From Shewanella halifaxensis HAW-EB4 (GTDB taxonomy: Bacteria > Pseudomonadota > Gammaproteobacteria > Enterobacterales > Shewanellaceae), in assembly GCF_000019185.1 (NCBI RefSeq), contig NC_010334.1, positions 310,001 to 374,000 on the forward strand: a stretch of DNA of 64,000 bases. The letters are read 5' to 3'. Numbering within the stretch: the first letter of the stretch is position 1; every line of letters begins with the position of its first letter. A program made the position numbers and the translations under genes. This document shows, piece by piece, positions 8,924-18,328 of the stretch. The notes under the pieces are model-generated. The model did not search any database, had not been told where the DNA came from, and was given only the letters and a program-made list of their open reading frames with translations.

Positions 8924-9838
8924 ATGGCTCGATTAGCTAGCAATTATCCTGCTTTAAATCGTCTGAGGTCGGTTCCACTGGAGCTGGTTAATGCCGTGAT
9001 GTTGTCGGCAGCTCTGACTGCAACCGTTCTTGCCTCCGATAAGATTAATCCTGCCACAAGCGCTACTCAGCAATCGATTCAATTTTCTAATCCTCAGTCC
9101 ACTCCACTTTCTAGCCTGCTCTCTAATCAACCCTCTAATCAACTCGCTAACCATGAGTCTGCACAAGAGATGATCCAAAAAGCGATGGATAATTGGCGTG
9201 GGCTGACCTCTTCGAGTCTGTTAACCATGGTGATCCACCGTCCCGACTGGGAGCGCTCGATGACGGTACAGGGCTGGACTCAGGGGGATAAGCAATCATT
9301 AGTCAGGGTCACAGACCCCAAGGTCGATGCGGGTAATGCCTTTCTTATCGATGACAAACAGATGTGGAGTTATTCGCCGAAAATTAATCGGGTGATAAAA
9401 GTGCCATCATCGATGATGAGTCAAAGTTGGATGGGCAGTGACTTTTCCAATAAAGATGTTAGCCGTACCACGGAGCTTCTCGATGACTATTCACATCGTT
9501 TAATTGCGACTGAAGAGCTTGATGGACATAGGGTATACACCATCGAGTCTATTCCCCATGAGTCTGCGCCTGTGGTGTGGGGTAAGCAGGTCACCGTGCT
9601 TCGGGATGACTGGGTGATGCTACGTCAGGAGTTCTGGGATCAAGATAACCAGCTGGTGAAAGCCATGGAGTGCGATGATATTGAGCCCGTTGGTAAACGA
9701 AGCGTTGCGATGCGTTGTCGTATGTCTCAGGTTGAGAAGGTCGAAGAGTGGACTGAGATCCGTAATCAAAATGTCCACTTCGATATTATCCTGCCCAGCT
9801 ATATGTTCACTCTTTCTAACCTTAGAAATCCTCGCTGA
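8924..9838 (+). CDS. LolA-like periplasmic outer-membrane lipoprotein-sorting protein
   Basis: A 304-aa protein with a signal-like N terminus (hydrophobic residues 21-38, ending TVLAS) and a LolA/LppX-type half-barrel region from about residue 82 on. Visible features are the LTMVIHRPDWERSM strand, a QMWSYSPKINRVIKVPSSMM segment and late motifs LPSYMFTLSNL. COG2834-type proteins carry lipids or lipoproteins across the periplasm in a hydrophobic groove. The next gene begins 1 nt within its stop codon, so it is the first gene of a five-gene cluster with two FtsX permeases, a LolD-like ATPase and an outer-membrane barrel. It is longer than housekeeping LolA (about 200 aa), so it is a specialised paralog. 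Cargo unknown. Confidence 0.75.
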   Translation: MARLASNYPALNRLRSVPLELVNAVMLSAALTATVLASDKINPATSATQQSIQFSNPQSTPLSSLLSNQPSNQLANHESAQEMIQKAMDNWRGLTSSSLLTMVIHRPDWERSMTVQGWTQGDKQSLVRVTDPKVDAGNAFLIDDKQMWSYSPKINRVIKVPSSMMSQSWMGSDFSNKDVSRTTELLDDYSHRLIATEELDGHRVYTIESIPHESAPVVWGKQVTVLRDDWVMLRQEFWDQDNQLVKAMECDDIEPVGKRSVAMRCRMSQVEKVEEWTEIRNQNVHFDIILPSYMFTLSNLRNPR

Positions 9839-11076
9839 TGAATGGCCAAATTCTATTGGCTTGGCGCAGCCTTTGGCAGCATAAGCGTCGTACCTGGCTA
9901 ACCCTTGGGGCGATGATTTTCTGTAATAGCCTTTTGGTGTTTATGATCACTCTTCAAGCCGGTACCTATCCGATGATGATCGAAAATACCCTGCGGATCT
10001 TTTCCAGCCAACTGCAGATTAATCAGCAGGGTTACTTGGATGAGCCTGAACTGCGTTTACGCATTCTCGATAGTAGTGATTTAGTCGCAAGGTTAGAGCT
10101 GCAGTTTCCTGAGCTGATAGTGATCCCCCGTAGTCGCGGCTTTTTATTGGCCGCTAGTGAACAGCGCAGTGTTGGCATGCTAGTTAACGGTGTCGCTCCT
10201 GATAAGGAGCGCCTTGCTTCGAGCATTCCACAGCAGATCATTATCGGTCGCTATTTAGAAGCTGGCGATAATAACCTAGTCGTTCTAGGGGAGCGTCTTG
10301 CTAAAAATTTACAGGTCACGGTTGGTGATGAACTCACGGTGATGGGCTCAACCATGGAGGGGGGATTTGCCGCAGGAGTATTATCGATAGTCGGGATCTT
10401 CAACAGCGGAATTAATGAGCTCGATCGTACAACTTCGCAAGTCTCTTTAGCCACTTTTCAGCGGCTATTTGAGATGCCCAATCAAGTGTCTTTGTTGAGT
10501 ATCAACGCACCCTCCATGTCACAGGTGAGTTTTTACCAACAGCAGTTGCAAAGCCTTTTACAGCTTTCGAGCGCCGAGGCTAAGTTAACGATTCATGATT
10601 GGCAGCAACTTAATCCGGGGATCAAGCAGGGGATCGAAGCGGATCTATCCAGTGCCGTCATCATGTATGCGGTGCTGGTATTACTGGTGATCTTAGGCGT
10701 GATGAATACCCAGCTTATGGCCGTGCTGGAACGTACTAAAGAGTTTGGCATCATGCTGGCGATAGGTACTAAACCGAGTCGACTATTTACACAGGTATTA
10801 ATTGAAACGCTAATGATGGGCATCATTGGCATGTTGCTCGGAGCCCTATTTGGCGGTGTTGTTGCGGGTTACTTTAGCCTAGTTGGTATCGCGCTACCGG
10901 GCATGGGGGATATTGGGGCACAGTTTGGTATTGGCGATAGAATATATCCTCTGTTATCGCCACTTTCAGTGCTGATTGGCCCGGTGGTGGTTTGTGTCGG
11001 TTCGGTGCTGATCTCTATCTATCCAGCGTTTAAAACCTTAGGCCTCGAGCCTATTAGTGCGATGCAGAGTAAGTAA
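9838..11076 (+). CDS. LolC/LolE/MacB-type ABC permease (FtsX family), first copy
   Basis: A 412-aa protein with the MacB/LolCDE topology: one membrane helix near residues 20-38, a large periplasmic domain (about residues 40-265), and three helices near 275-295, 320-345 and 375-400. The cytoplasmic coupling segment VLERTKEFGIMLAIGTKP between helices 2 and 3 is typical of FtsX-family permeases. Such proteins do not make a classical channel; they use ATP hydrolysis to push cargo within the periplasm. ATG overlaps the upstream TGA by 1 nt. Probably a heterodimer with the next gene product. Confidence 0.85.
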   Translation: MNGQILLAWRSLWQHKRRTWLTLGAMIFCNSLLVFMITLQAGTYPMMIENTLRIFSSQLQINQQGYLDEPELRLRILDSSDLVARLELQFPELIVIPRSRGFLLAASEQRSVGMLVNGVAPDKERLASSIPQQIIIGRYLEAGDNNLVVLGERLAKNLQVTVGDELTVMGSTMEGGFAAGVLSIVGIFNSGINELDRTTSQVSLATFQRLFEMPNQVSLLSINAPSMSQVSFYQQQLQSLLQLSSAEAKLTIHDWQQLNPGIKQGIEADLSSAVIMYAVLVLLVILGVMNTQLMAVLERTKEFGIMLAIGTKPSRLFTQVLIETLMMGIIGMLLGALFGGVVAGYFSLVGIALPGMGDIGAQFGIGDRIYPLLSPLSVLIGPVVVCVGSVLISIYPAFKTLGLEPISAMQSK

Positions 11077-11077
11077 T

Positions 11078-12313
11078 ATGGGGCACATTTTTAATCCTGT
11101 TCTATTTGTTTTAGCGTGGCGTAACCTATGGCGCAACGGTAGGCGTACCCTAATTCTGTTGTTAGCGGTCAGCTTTGGGGTTTGGTCGATGATAGTGGTT
11201 TCGGCATTTCTACGTGGCATGGTCGATGGCATGAACCAGACTTCGCTAAATAATCTGCCGGGAGAGATCCAGCTTCATCAGCGTGATTTTCTCAATGATC
11301 AGAATGTCATGAATCATATTCCTGAGCCTGCAGGCGCGTTGCTGCAGCAACTTCATCAGTCGTGGATTACTCAGTGGGCTTCGAGGGTTCGCTCTCCAGT
11401 GATGATTGGCAGCGAGCGAGTGACATTAGGTTCGCAGTTAATTGCCATTGCGCCGCAGCAAGAGCCTTTTACCGTTAATGAACTCGAGCTGGTGGCCGGG
11501 AGAATGCTTAAGGATGGTGAGGATAACGGCATTATCATTGGCCAAAAAATGGCGACTCGCCTAAAGACGGCTCTGAATAAACGAGTCGTTATCACATTGC
11601 AGGATGTAGACAATGAGATCGCCGAATCTGGGGTTCGTGTTGTTGGGATCTATCATAAACCAACAGAGCAGGAAGAGTTAGCGACTATCTATACCGGTAA
11701 AGGCTTTATTCAAAAACTGTTAAACATGCCGGGAATGGTGACCGAAATCGCAGTGTTTACCGATACCAATCAGCCATTAGAGCAGGTGGTCTCGAGTCTT
11801 GAATCCGCTGTTGATGATAGCTATGACGTTGCGACTTGGCGGCAACTCAATGGCTATCTTGCGGCAATATCAGATTTGATGAATAGCTACATTATTATCT
11901 TTATCGTGATTGTCTTTTGTGTACTCGGTTTTGGCTTAGCCAACACCCTACTGATGTCGATATTTGAACGCCAGCAAGAGATAGGTTTGATTTTAGCGCT
12001 GGGATTACAGTCTAAGGCGGTCATTTTGATGATTGTGATAGAGGCTGTTTTGCTGCTTATCAGCGGATTGATCTTCGGCGATACGCTGGCACTGCTCACC
12101 ACCAATGCTTTATCGGCAGGGGTCGATCTATCCTCTATCGCTGATGGATTGGCAATGGCTGGTATGGATACCACGCTATACCCCGTGGTCTATAGCCAAG
12201 ATGTTATTGCTGCCAATATTATCGTTATGGTGCTGGGAGTTATCACCAGTTTATGGCCAGCGATTAAGGCGGCACGTTCTAATCCTATAGAATCCATTAA
12301 TACCGCAGCTTAG
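11078..12313 (+). CDS. LolC/LolE/MacB-type ABC permease (FtsX family), second copy
   Basis: A 411-aa paralog of the preceding permease. It has a first helix (RTLILLLAVSFGVWSMIVVS), a periplasmic domain, and three C-terminal helices with the coupling segment FERQQEIGLILALGLQSK. The chosen start ATG at 11078 lies 1 nt past the upstream stop; an in-frame ATG at 11057 would overlap the previous gene and add MRCRVSN. The presence of two distinct permeases resembles LolC plus LolE. Housekeeping LolCDE would be expected elsewhere on the chromosome. Confidence 0.85.
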   Translation: MGHIFNPVLFVLAWRNLWRNGRRTLILLLAVSFGVWSMIVVSAFLRGMVDGMNQTSLNNLPGEIQLHQRDFLNDQNVMNHIPEPAGALLQQLHQSWITQWASRVRSPVMIGSERVTLGSQLIAIAPQQEPFTVNELELVAGRMLKDGEDNGIIIGQKMATRLKTALNKRVVITLQDVDNEIAESGVRVVGIYHKPTEQEELATIYTGKGFIQKLLNMPGMVTEIAVFTDTNQPLEQVVSSLESAVDDSYDVATWRQLNGYLAAISDLMNSYIIIFIVIVFCVLGFGLANTLLMSIFERQQEIGLILALGLQSKAVILMIVIEAVLLLISGLIFGDTLALLTTNALSAGVDLSSIADGLAMAGMDTTLYPVVYSQDVIAANIIVMVLGVITSLWPAIKAARSNPIESINTAA

Positions 12314-12346
12314 GTTGGCTAGGTGGAATATATAAGAAGGTAATCA

Positions 12347-13030
12347 ATGAGTAACATAGTTTGTAAGCAACTGGTCAAAACATTCCTGCAGGGTGATCAG
12401 ACAATCTATGGCTTAGATCATGTCTCACTCACGATTAAGCAGGGAGAGATGACGGTGTTGTCTGGTCCATCGGGCTCAGGCAAAACCACATTGCTCAATG
12501 CGATAGGCGGCTTAGATGAGCCCGATAGCGGCATTGTCTATGTGGGGGATGTTGAGATCACCGGGCTGACAAAGTCACAGCGCGCCGATGTACGTTTGCA
12601 GCGAATAGGCTTTGTTTTTCAATCCTATAACCTAATTCCTGTTTTAACCGTCCAAGAAAATATCGAGTTTGTTATGCAGTTGCAGGGGGTATCTGCATCT
12701 GAGCGTAAAAAGCGTAGCCAAGAGATCTTGGGCGAAGTGGGGTTAACGGGGCTGGAGACGAGAAGACCAGCGCAGCTTTCCGGTGGTCAGCAGCAGCGGG
12801 TGGCCGTAGCTCGCGCCATCGCCTCAAAACCCGTGTTGATCTTAGCCGATGAACCGACCGCCAACTTAGATAGCAAAACATCGGCGCAGTTATTGGAGCT
12901 GTTTACCCAGCTTAATCGCCAACATGGCATTACTTTTTTAATCGCCACCCATGATGCGCAGGTGTTTGATTATTGTCGGCGTCATATCTATATGGTTGAC
13001 GGTAAAATAGTCACTGATTCAACGAGTTGA
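12347..13030 (+). CDS. LolD/MacB-type ABC ATPase
   Basis: A 227-aa ATPase with all motifs intact: Walker A GPSGSGKTT, Q-loop FVFQSYNLIPVLTVQEN, signature LSGGQQQRVAVARA, Walker B LILADEPTANLD and switch His in IATHDAQVF. The LIPVLTVQEN and ANLDSKTS segments are characteristic of the LolD/MacB/FtsE subgroup that partners FtsX-fold permeases. It follows the two permeases by 33 nt with AAGAAGG upstream of the start, and the barrel gene begins 9 nt after its stop. Confidence 0.9.
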   Translation: MSNIVCKQLVKTFLQGDQTIYGLDHVSLTIKQGEMTVLSGPSGSGKTTLLNAIGGLDEPDSGIVYVGDVEITGLTKSQRADVRLQRIGFVFQSYNLIPVLTVQENIEFVMQLQGVSASERKKRSQEILGEVGLTGLETRRPAQLSGGQQQRVAVARAIASKPVLILADEPTANLDSKTSAQLLELFTQLNRQHGITFLIATHDAQVFDYCRRHIYMVDGKIVTDSTS

Positions 13031-13039
13031 GGTAGAACG

Positions 13040-14341
13040 ATGGGGAAAGGATGTTGCAGTAAGCTAATCGATAGATTTTTGCTAAGGCGTAAGAGCAATT
13101 GCCTAGCCTATCTTGTTGGACTCTGCAGTTTGCCTCTTTCTCTAGCGGCTGCTGAATTGCAGCATCACGGCCATCTTAAGTATGAATATGATGGCTATGC
13201 ATTTTCAGACTCGAGTGTTTACCAAGCACGTTATGGTCAGCATCAAGTTAATCAAACCGCGCAGCTTCGTTATCACTTAGGCAGTCGCTGGCAATCGGGC
13301 TGGCTAGTCGAAGTCGATTATCAACTGCTGGCTGGATATGGAGAACATCGCTTTCAAGCGACGCCATTGATGAATGGTTATTTGGGGTTAAGCTCGGTGA
13401 TTGACGATGAGCTGCGACTGTTTAATCTTACCAATACACTCTCGGAGCATCGAGACTTTGTGATGCTTCAGCGCTTAGATAGAGCCATTGTCGGCTATCA
13501 GACGGATAACAATGTCGTTAAGTTTGGCCGGCAGGCGATCACTTGGGGCAATGGTCAATTTTTTAATCCGATGGATTTCGTTAATCCGTTTGACCCCGCC
13601 TCCCTCGACAAGGAGTATAAAACCGGCGATGACATGGTGTATGGTCAGCACCTTCTGCAAGATGGCAGCGATCTACAGGCAGCCTATGTTATTCGCCGAG
13701 ACGGTGATTCAGATATCACCGCCGATGTCGCCACTCTAGCGCTTAAATATCATGGATTTATTGATTATATATATGAGTATGACCTATTGCTGGCCGAGCA
13801 TTATGACAATACTGTCGCAGGCGTCTCTAGCATAATCAGTGTTGGCGGAGCTATTTGGGCAACGGATCTGGTCGCTACCTGGGGTGAGACAAATTATCTC
13901 TCTCTGGTGAGTAACTGGGGTTACTCCTGGGTTGGCTTCGAGCGCAATATGAGCGGAACCTTAGAATATTTCTATAACGGCCTCGGCATTAGCGATGGAG
14001 ACTATAGTCCCGAGTCCTTGTTACAACATCCTGAGCTGGTGGCAAAGATAGAGCGGGGTGAACTGTATAACCTAGCGCGGCACTATCTTACCGGTAGCCT
14101 TTATATCGAGATGACGCCACTTTGGTCGGTATCGCAAAACCTTTTTTATAATGCATCGGATAATTCGGCGCTGTATCAGGTGCTTAGTCAGAACAGTTTG
14201 AGTGATGAGCTTCGCTTAACCACGGCGCTAACCGTGCCTATTGGGGCGAATGGTACCGAATATGGTGGGCTAAAGTTTAGTGACGGTCAGTACTTTAGCT
14301 TCGAGTTATTACTATATGCGCAACTCGCTTGGTATTTTTAA
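13040..14341 (+). CDS. Outer-membrane beta-barrel protein of the LolA/FtsX cluster (DUF1302-like features)
   Basis: A 433-aa protein with a long signal peptide (hydrophobic core near residues 23-36, cleavage near LAAAEL) and alternating aromatic beta strands through to a terminal Phe (YAQLAWYF), the classical outer-membrane barrel ending. The segment VKFGRQAITWGNGQFFNPMD followed by NPFDP resembles DUF1302-type and related porins that are often paired with lipid or hydrophobic-compound exporters. It closes the five-gene cluster and would provide its outer-membrane step. I do not recognise a characterised family with certainty, and the transported substance is unknown. Confidence 0.7.
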   Translation: MGKGCCSKLIDRFLLRRKSNCLAYLVGLCSLPLSLAAAELQHHGHLKYEYDGYAFSDSSVYQARYGQHQVNQTAQLRYHLGSRWQSGWLVEVDYQLLAGYGEHRFQATPLMNGYLGLSSVIDDELRLFNLTNTLSEHRDFVMLQRLDRAIVGYQTDNNVVKFGRQAITWGNGQFFNPMDFVNPFDPASLDKEYKTGDDMVYGQHLLQDGSDLQAAYVIRRDGDSDITADVATLALKYHGFIDYIYEYDLLLAEHYDNTVAGVSSIISVGGAIWATDLVATWGETNYLSLVSNWGYSWVGFERNMSGTLEYFYNGLGISDGDYSPESLLQHPELVAKIERGELYNLARHYLTGSLYIEMTPLWSVSQNLFYNASDNSALYQVLSQNSLSDELRLTTALTVPIGANGTEYGGLKFSDGQYFSFELLLYAQLAWYF

Positions 14342-14600
14342 CGTCGCAGCTTACTAATCAGGATAGCTTGAGATAAGTTAAGTTTGATTTTATTTAGCTC
14401 TAGATGTGAGCTTAGATTAAGAGGGAATGAACGAGATTTAATCCTGTATTATTAATGAGTTCTAGCATATCTTCACTCTAAGTCTTTGTTCTATAAATAT
14501 ACAAACAGGATAGAGTGCGGTAACAAGAGAATCGCGCAAACTGTTTCAATATCTGGTATTCTAGCGCCTTATTAGAAGCGACTAACATTGCATATAAATC
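14342..14600. other. Intergenic region upstream of plsB
   Basis: 259 nt without a reading frame, AT-rich and presumably holding the plsB promoter. No clear terminator with a U tract was seen after the barrel gene, so some read-through into plsB is possible. Confidence 0.4.
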
Positions 14601-17024
14601 ATGTCCAAACAAGACTCTCTTTGGTTCAAATCTTTACGTTGGCTGCAGCGTAAATTAGTTCACACTGTCGTGGTGCCCCACGATCCATTCGACGATCTCA
14701 ATTTAGATCCAAGTAAGCCACTCGTGTATGTAATGAAAACTGAATCTGTCAGTGACATTGCTGCGCTTAGTGAGATGACGGAAAAACTTGGTTTACCAAG
14801 CCCTTACGAGGAGCTTGAGGTCAATGGTATTAGGGCGCCAAGAGTGGTTTGTCTAGAGGGGAGTAAGCCTCTTTTTGGCCAGCGTGAAGGCGGAGAGCAA
14901 TACATAGATTATTTCAAGAGACTGCTTAGCGTACATAAGCAAAATCTTGAATTAGATATTCAATTAGTACCTGTTAGTCTTTATTGGGGACGTACGCCTG
15001 GTAAAGAAGACGATACTATGCGCGCTGCGGTACTCGAGCGCCAAAATCCGACTTGGCTACGCAAGTGCTTGATGATCCTTTTCTTAGGGCGTCATAACTT
15101 TGTCCAGTTTTCTAATGCAGTCTCACTACGTTATATGGCTGATGAACATGGTACTGACAAACGTATCGCGCAAAAACTGGCTCGCGTAGCACGAGCTCAT
15201 TTCGAACGTCAGCGTAAAGTGATGACGGGGCCACAGCTGCCTAAACGTCAGGCCTTATTTCATGCGCTGCTAAAATCAGATTCGATTACCAAAGCGATTA
15301 AAGAGGAAGCGGCAAGCAAGAAGATCTCTGAATCCGAAGCGCGTGCTAAGGCGATGGAGTATCTAGATGAAGTCGCTGCAGACTACTCAGATAGCTTAGT
15401 GCGTATTGCCGAGCGCTTCTTAACGTGGCTTTGGAATAAGCTTTATAAAGGCATCAATATTAAAGGTGCTGAGCAGGTTAGACAGTTGCACCACGATGGT
15501 CATGAGATTGTTTATGTACCGTGTCATCGTAGTCATATGGACTACTTACTGCTGTCTTATATTCTCTATTATCAAGGTATGGTTCCGCCGCATATTGCTG
15601 CAGGTATTAACCTTAACTTCTGGCCTGCAGGCCCAGCGTTCCGCCGTGGTGGTGCCTTCTTCATTCGCCGTAGTTTCGGTGGTAATAAGCTTTACACCGC
15701 AGTGTTCCGTGAATATCTCGATCAGTTATTTACTAAGGGTTATTCGGTAGAGTATTTCACTGAAGGTGGTCGTTCACGTACTGGTCGCTTGCTTGCACCT
15801 AAAACGGGCATGCTTGCGATGACATTAAACAGTGTGCTGCGTGGGGTAGAGCGTCCAGTCACCTTAGTGCCTGTGTATTTAGGCTATGACCATGTAATGG
15901 AAGTGGCAACTTATCATAAAGAGCTCAGCGGTAAGAAGAAAAAGAAAGAATCAGTTTGGCAGATTTTTGGTGCTATCCGTAAGTTAGGTAACTTTGGTCA
16001 AGGTTATGTGAACTTCGGCGAGCCAATTACCTTGCATAATTTCTTGAATGAGCAAGTGCCTAGCTGGCGTGATGATATTGCTAAAGATCCCGATCAAAAA
16101 CCAACTTGGTTAACACCTGTCGTTAATACCTTGGCAAACCAAGTGATGACCAATATTAACGATGCTGCGGCGGTAAGCTCGGTGACGTTAACCAGTATGG
16201 TGTTGCTGGCTTCTGAGCAAAATGCGTTGGAGCGCTCTCAGTTAGAGAAGCAGCTAGATCTGTATTTAACCTTGCTCAAAGAGCGACCATATACTGACTA
16301 TACCTCTGTGCCTGATGGAACGGGTCATGACTTGGTGTCTCAAGGTTTAGAGCTGAAAAAGCTGCAGATTGAAAGTGATCCGCTAGGCGATATCATCTCA
16401 ATCGATCAAAGTATTGCGATCACCATGACTTATTATCGCAACAACATCATTCACCTTATGGTTCTACCGTCTTTAATCGCCGCCTGTTTGCTGCGTAAAG
16501 AGAACTGTGGCCGTAACGACGTTATTAGTATTGTAAATGACTTCTACCCACTGCTTGAAGCTGAGCTATTTATGGGGATTGAAGATCCAAGTCAGTATGC
16601 AAACCAGATCCTCGATATCTTAGTGGCTCAAGGGCTAGTTGTTGAATGCGATCATTTTGAGGTTGTTGATAGCAGTATCAACCAGTTGTTACTCTTGTCA
16701 GGCACTATCAGCGAAACCATGCAGCGTTATGCAATTTTGTTTAACTTACTTGAAGTTAAGCCAAATATGGAGCGCTCTGAGCTTGAGAAAGACAGCCACC
16801 GCCTGGCACAAAGATTAGGCGCACTTCACGGTATTACAGCACCAGAGTTTTATGACAAGAAGCTATACGCTACGCTGAGTGTCAAATTAAAAGAGTTAGG
16901 TTACCTAACTGATAATCAAGGGTGTAGCGATATCAAACGTATTAAAGAAAGAGCGAACTTGTTGTTACGTTCATCAGTGAAGCAGACCATTGTCGATAGT
17001 GTTCACGCGGAGCACATCGCTTAA
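14601..17024 (+). CDS. plsB: Glycerol-3-phosphate 1-O-acyltransferase PlsB
   Basis: An 807-aa PlsB, the family's normal length (E. coli 807 aa). It transfers an acyl group from acyl-ACP or acyl-CoA to sn-glycerol 3-phosphate at the inner membrane, the first step of phospholipid synthesis. Motif I HRSHMD (residues 309-314) carries the catalytic His and Asp. Motif II is [10 protein letters not shown], motif [15 protein letters not shown] and motif [13 protein letters not shown]. The downstream permease gene begins on the last base of the stop codon. The usual close, divergent neighbour lexA lies about 13 kb upstream. Confidence 0.97.
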   Translation: MSKQDSLWFKSLRWLQRKLVHTVVVPHDPFDDLNLDPSKPLVYVMKTESVSDIAALSEMTEKLGLPSPYEELEVNGIRAPRVVCLEGSKPLFGQREGGEQYIDYFKRLLSVHKQNLELDIQLVPVSLYWGRTPGKEDDTMRAAVLERQNPTWLRKCLMILFLGRHNFVQFSNAVSLRYMADEHGTDKRIAQKLARVARAHFERQRKVMTGPQLPKRQALFHALLKSDSITKAIKEEAASKKISESEARAKAMEYLDEVAADYSDSLVRIAERFLTWLWNKLYKGINIKGAEQVRQLHHDGHEIVYVPCHRSHMDYLLLSYILYYQGMVPPHIAAGINLNFWPAGPAFRRGGAFFIRRSFGGNKLYTAVFREYLDQLFTKGYSVEYFTEGGRSRTGRLLAPKTGMLAMTLNSVLRGVERPVTLVPVYLGYDHVMEVATYHKELSGKKKKKESVWQIFGAIRKLGNFGQGYVNFGEPITLHNFLNEQVPSWRDDIAKDPDQKPTWLTPVVNTLANQVMTNINDAAAVSSVTLTSMVLLASEQNALERSQLEKQLDLYLTLLKERPYTDYTSVPDGTGHDLVSQGLELKKLQIESDPLGDIISIDQSIAITMTYYRNNIIHLMVLPSLIAACLLRKENCGRNDVISIVNDFYPLLEAELFMGIEDPSQYANQILDILVAQGLVVECDHFEVVDSSINQLLLLSGTISETMQRYAILFNLLEVKPNMERSELEKDSHRLAQRLGALHGITAPEFYDKKLYATLSVKLKELGYLTDNQGCSDIKRIKERANLLLRSSVKQTIVDSVHAEHIA

Positions 17025-18280
17025 TGGCTAATCATATGAATGCCGCGGGTCATGAGACCAGCGGCAAGTCTCTGCTGGGCGGAGCAATGATCATCGCGGG
17101 CACGGCTGTCGGCGCGGGTATGTTTTCTTTGCCTGTCGTTGGTGCTGGTATGTGGTTCGGTTACTCGCTATTGATGATGGCGGGTGTGTGGTTTTGCATG
17201 TTGGTTTCAGGCCTGTTGCTGCTCGAAACCAATCTACATTTTAAGCCTGGCGACAGTTTCGATACTCTGACTCGTACCACCTTAGGTAACTTTTGGCGGA
17301 TAGTAAACGGCCTGTCTATCGCATTTGTACTCTACATTCTTGCCTATGCTTATATCAGTGGCGGTGGATCGATTGTTAACTATAACTTAGCGTCTGCGGG
17401 GATCGAATTACCTCAGGGGATCGCCGGTCTTATTTTCGCCCTTGGTCTGGCCTTTATCGTATTTATTAGCACCAAGGCGGTCGATAGGATCACCACCATC
17501 ATGCTCGGTGGCATGCTTATCACCTTCTTCCTCGCCGTGGGTAATCTGTTACTCGATGTCGAGTCGGTGAAGCTGTTTAGCCCTGATGGTGAGAACAAGT
17601 ATCTGCCCTATATGTTGGCTGCACTGCCTTTTGGCCTAGTGAGTTTTGGCTACCATGGTAATGTACCCAGCCTAGTTAAATATTACGGTAAAGATCACCG
17701 CACCATCATCAAAGCCATAGTGATCGGTACTGGTATCGCACTGGTTATCTATATCTGCTGGCTTGTTGCAACCATGGGAAATATCTCTAGAACGGATTTC
17801 ATTGGCATCATAGAGCAGGGCGGTAACATGGGCGTGCTAGTGAATGCCTTGTCCGGCGTGATGACTAGTGATTGGCTAACGACCATGCTAACCCTGTTTG
17901 CCAACCTTGCCGTAGCGTCATCTTTCTTAGGGGTCACCTTAGGTCTGTTTGATTATCTGGCGGATCTATTTGGCTTTGATGAGTCACGTTCTGGCCGATT
18001 TAAGACCGCAGCGGTGACCTTTCTACCTCCAACAGTGTTGGGTCTTTTGTTTCCGGATGGCTTTCTCGTCGCTATCGGTTTTGCTGCTCTGGCTGCCACC
18101 ATTTGGGCAGCAATTGTACCTGCTATGATGGCCTATAAAGTCAGGGTTATGTATCCAGATAGCGCTAGCTATAAAGTGCCTGGTGGCAACGCGGTGATTG
18201 TTATCGTGATCCTATTTGGCGTTATTACTGCAGCATGTCACCTGTTGGCGATGGCAGGTATGTTGCCGCTATACGGTTAA
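17024..18280 (+). CDS. mtr: Tryptophan-specific transport protein, HAAAP family (Mtr/TnaB-like)
   Basis: A 418-aa inner-membrane permease with about 11 helices. It is strikingly similar to E. coli Mtr along its length: AGTAVGAGMFSLPVVGAG at the start, IAFVLYILAYAYIS, FGYHGNVPSLVKYYGKD, ASSFLGVTLGLFDYLADLFG and LAATIWAAIVPA. It would import tryptophan, perhaps also related aromatic amino acids, by proton symport. The ATG overlaps the plsB stop by 1 nt, an unexpected coupling of lipid synthesis with amino-acid uptake. A terminator shared with the convergent AraC gene follows. Confidence 0.85.
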   Translation: MANHMNAAGHETSGKSLLGGAMIIAGTAVGAGMFSLPVVGAGMWFGYSLLMMAGVWFCMLVSGLLLLETNLHFKPGDSFDTLTRTTLGNFWRIVNGLSIAFVLYILAYAYISGGGSIVNYNLASAGIELPQGIAGLIFALGLAFIVFISTKAVDRITTIMLGGMLITFFLAVGNLLLDVESVKLFSPDGENKYLPYMLAALPFGLVSFGYHGNVPSLVKYYGKDHRTIIKAIVIGTGIALVIYICWLVATMGNISRTDFIGIIEQGGNMGVLVNALSGVMTSDWLTTMLTLFANLAVASSFLGVTLGLFDYLADLFGFDESRSGRFKTAAVTFLPPTVLGLLFPDGFLVAIGFAALAATIWAAIVPAMMAYKVRVMYPDSASYKVPGGNAVIVIVILFGVITAACHLLAMAGMLPLYG

Positions 18281-18302
18281 ACGTTACCTGCGAGTCAATC
18301 AA

Positions 18303-18328
18303 AAAAAGCCTCTTTAAAGAGGCTTTTT
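18303..18328. terminator. Bidirectional terminator shared by mtr and the AraC gene
   Basis: A perfect palindrome with 13-nt arms (aaaaagcctcttt and aaagaggcttttt), giving U tracts in both directions. Its right arm encodes the last codons and the stop of the AraC-family gene, so the two convergent genes are packed onto one terminator. Confidence 0.88.
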
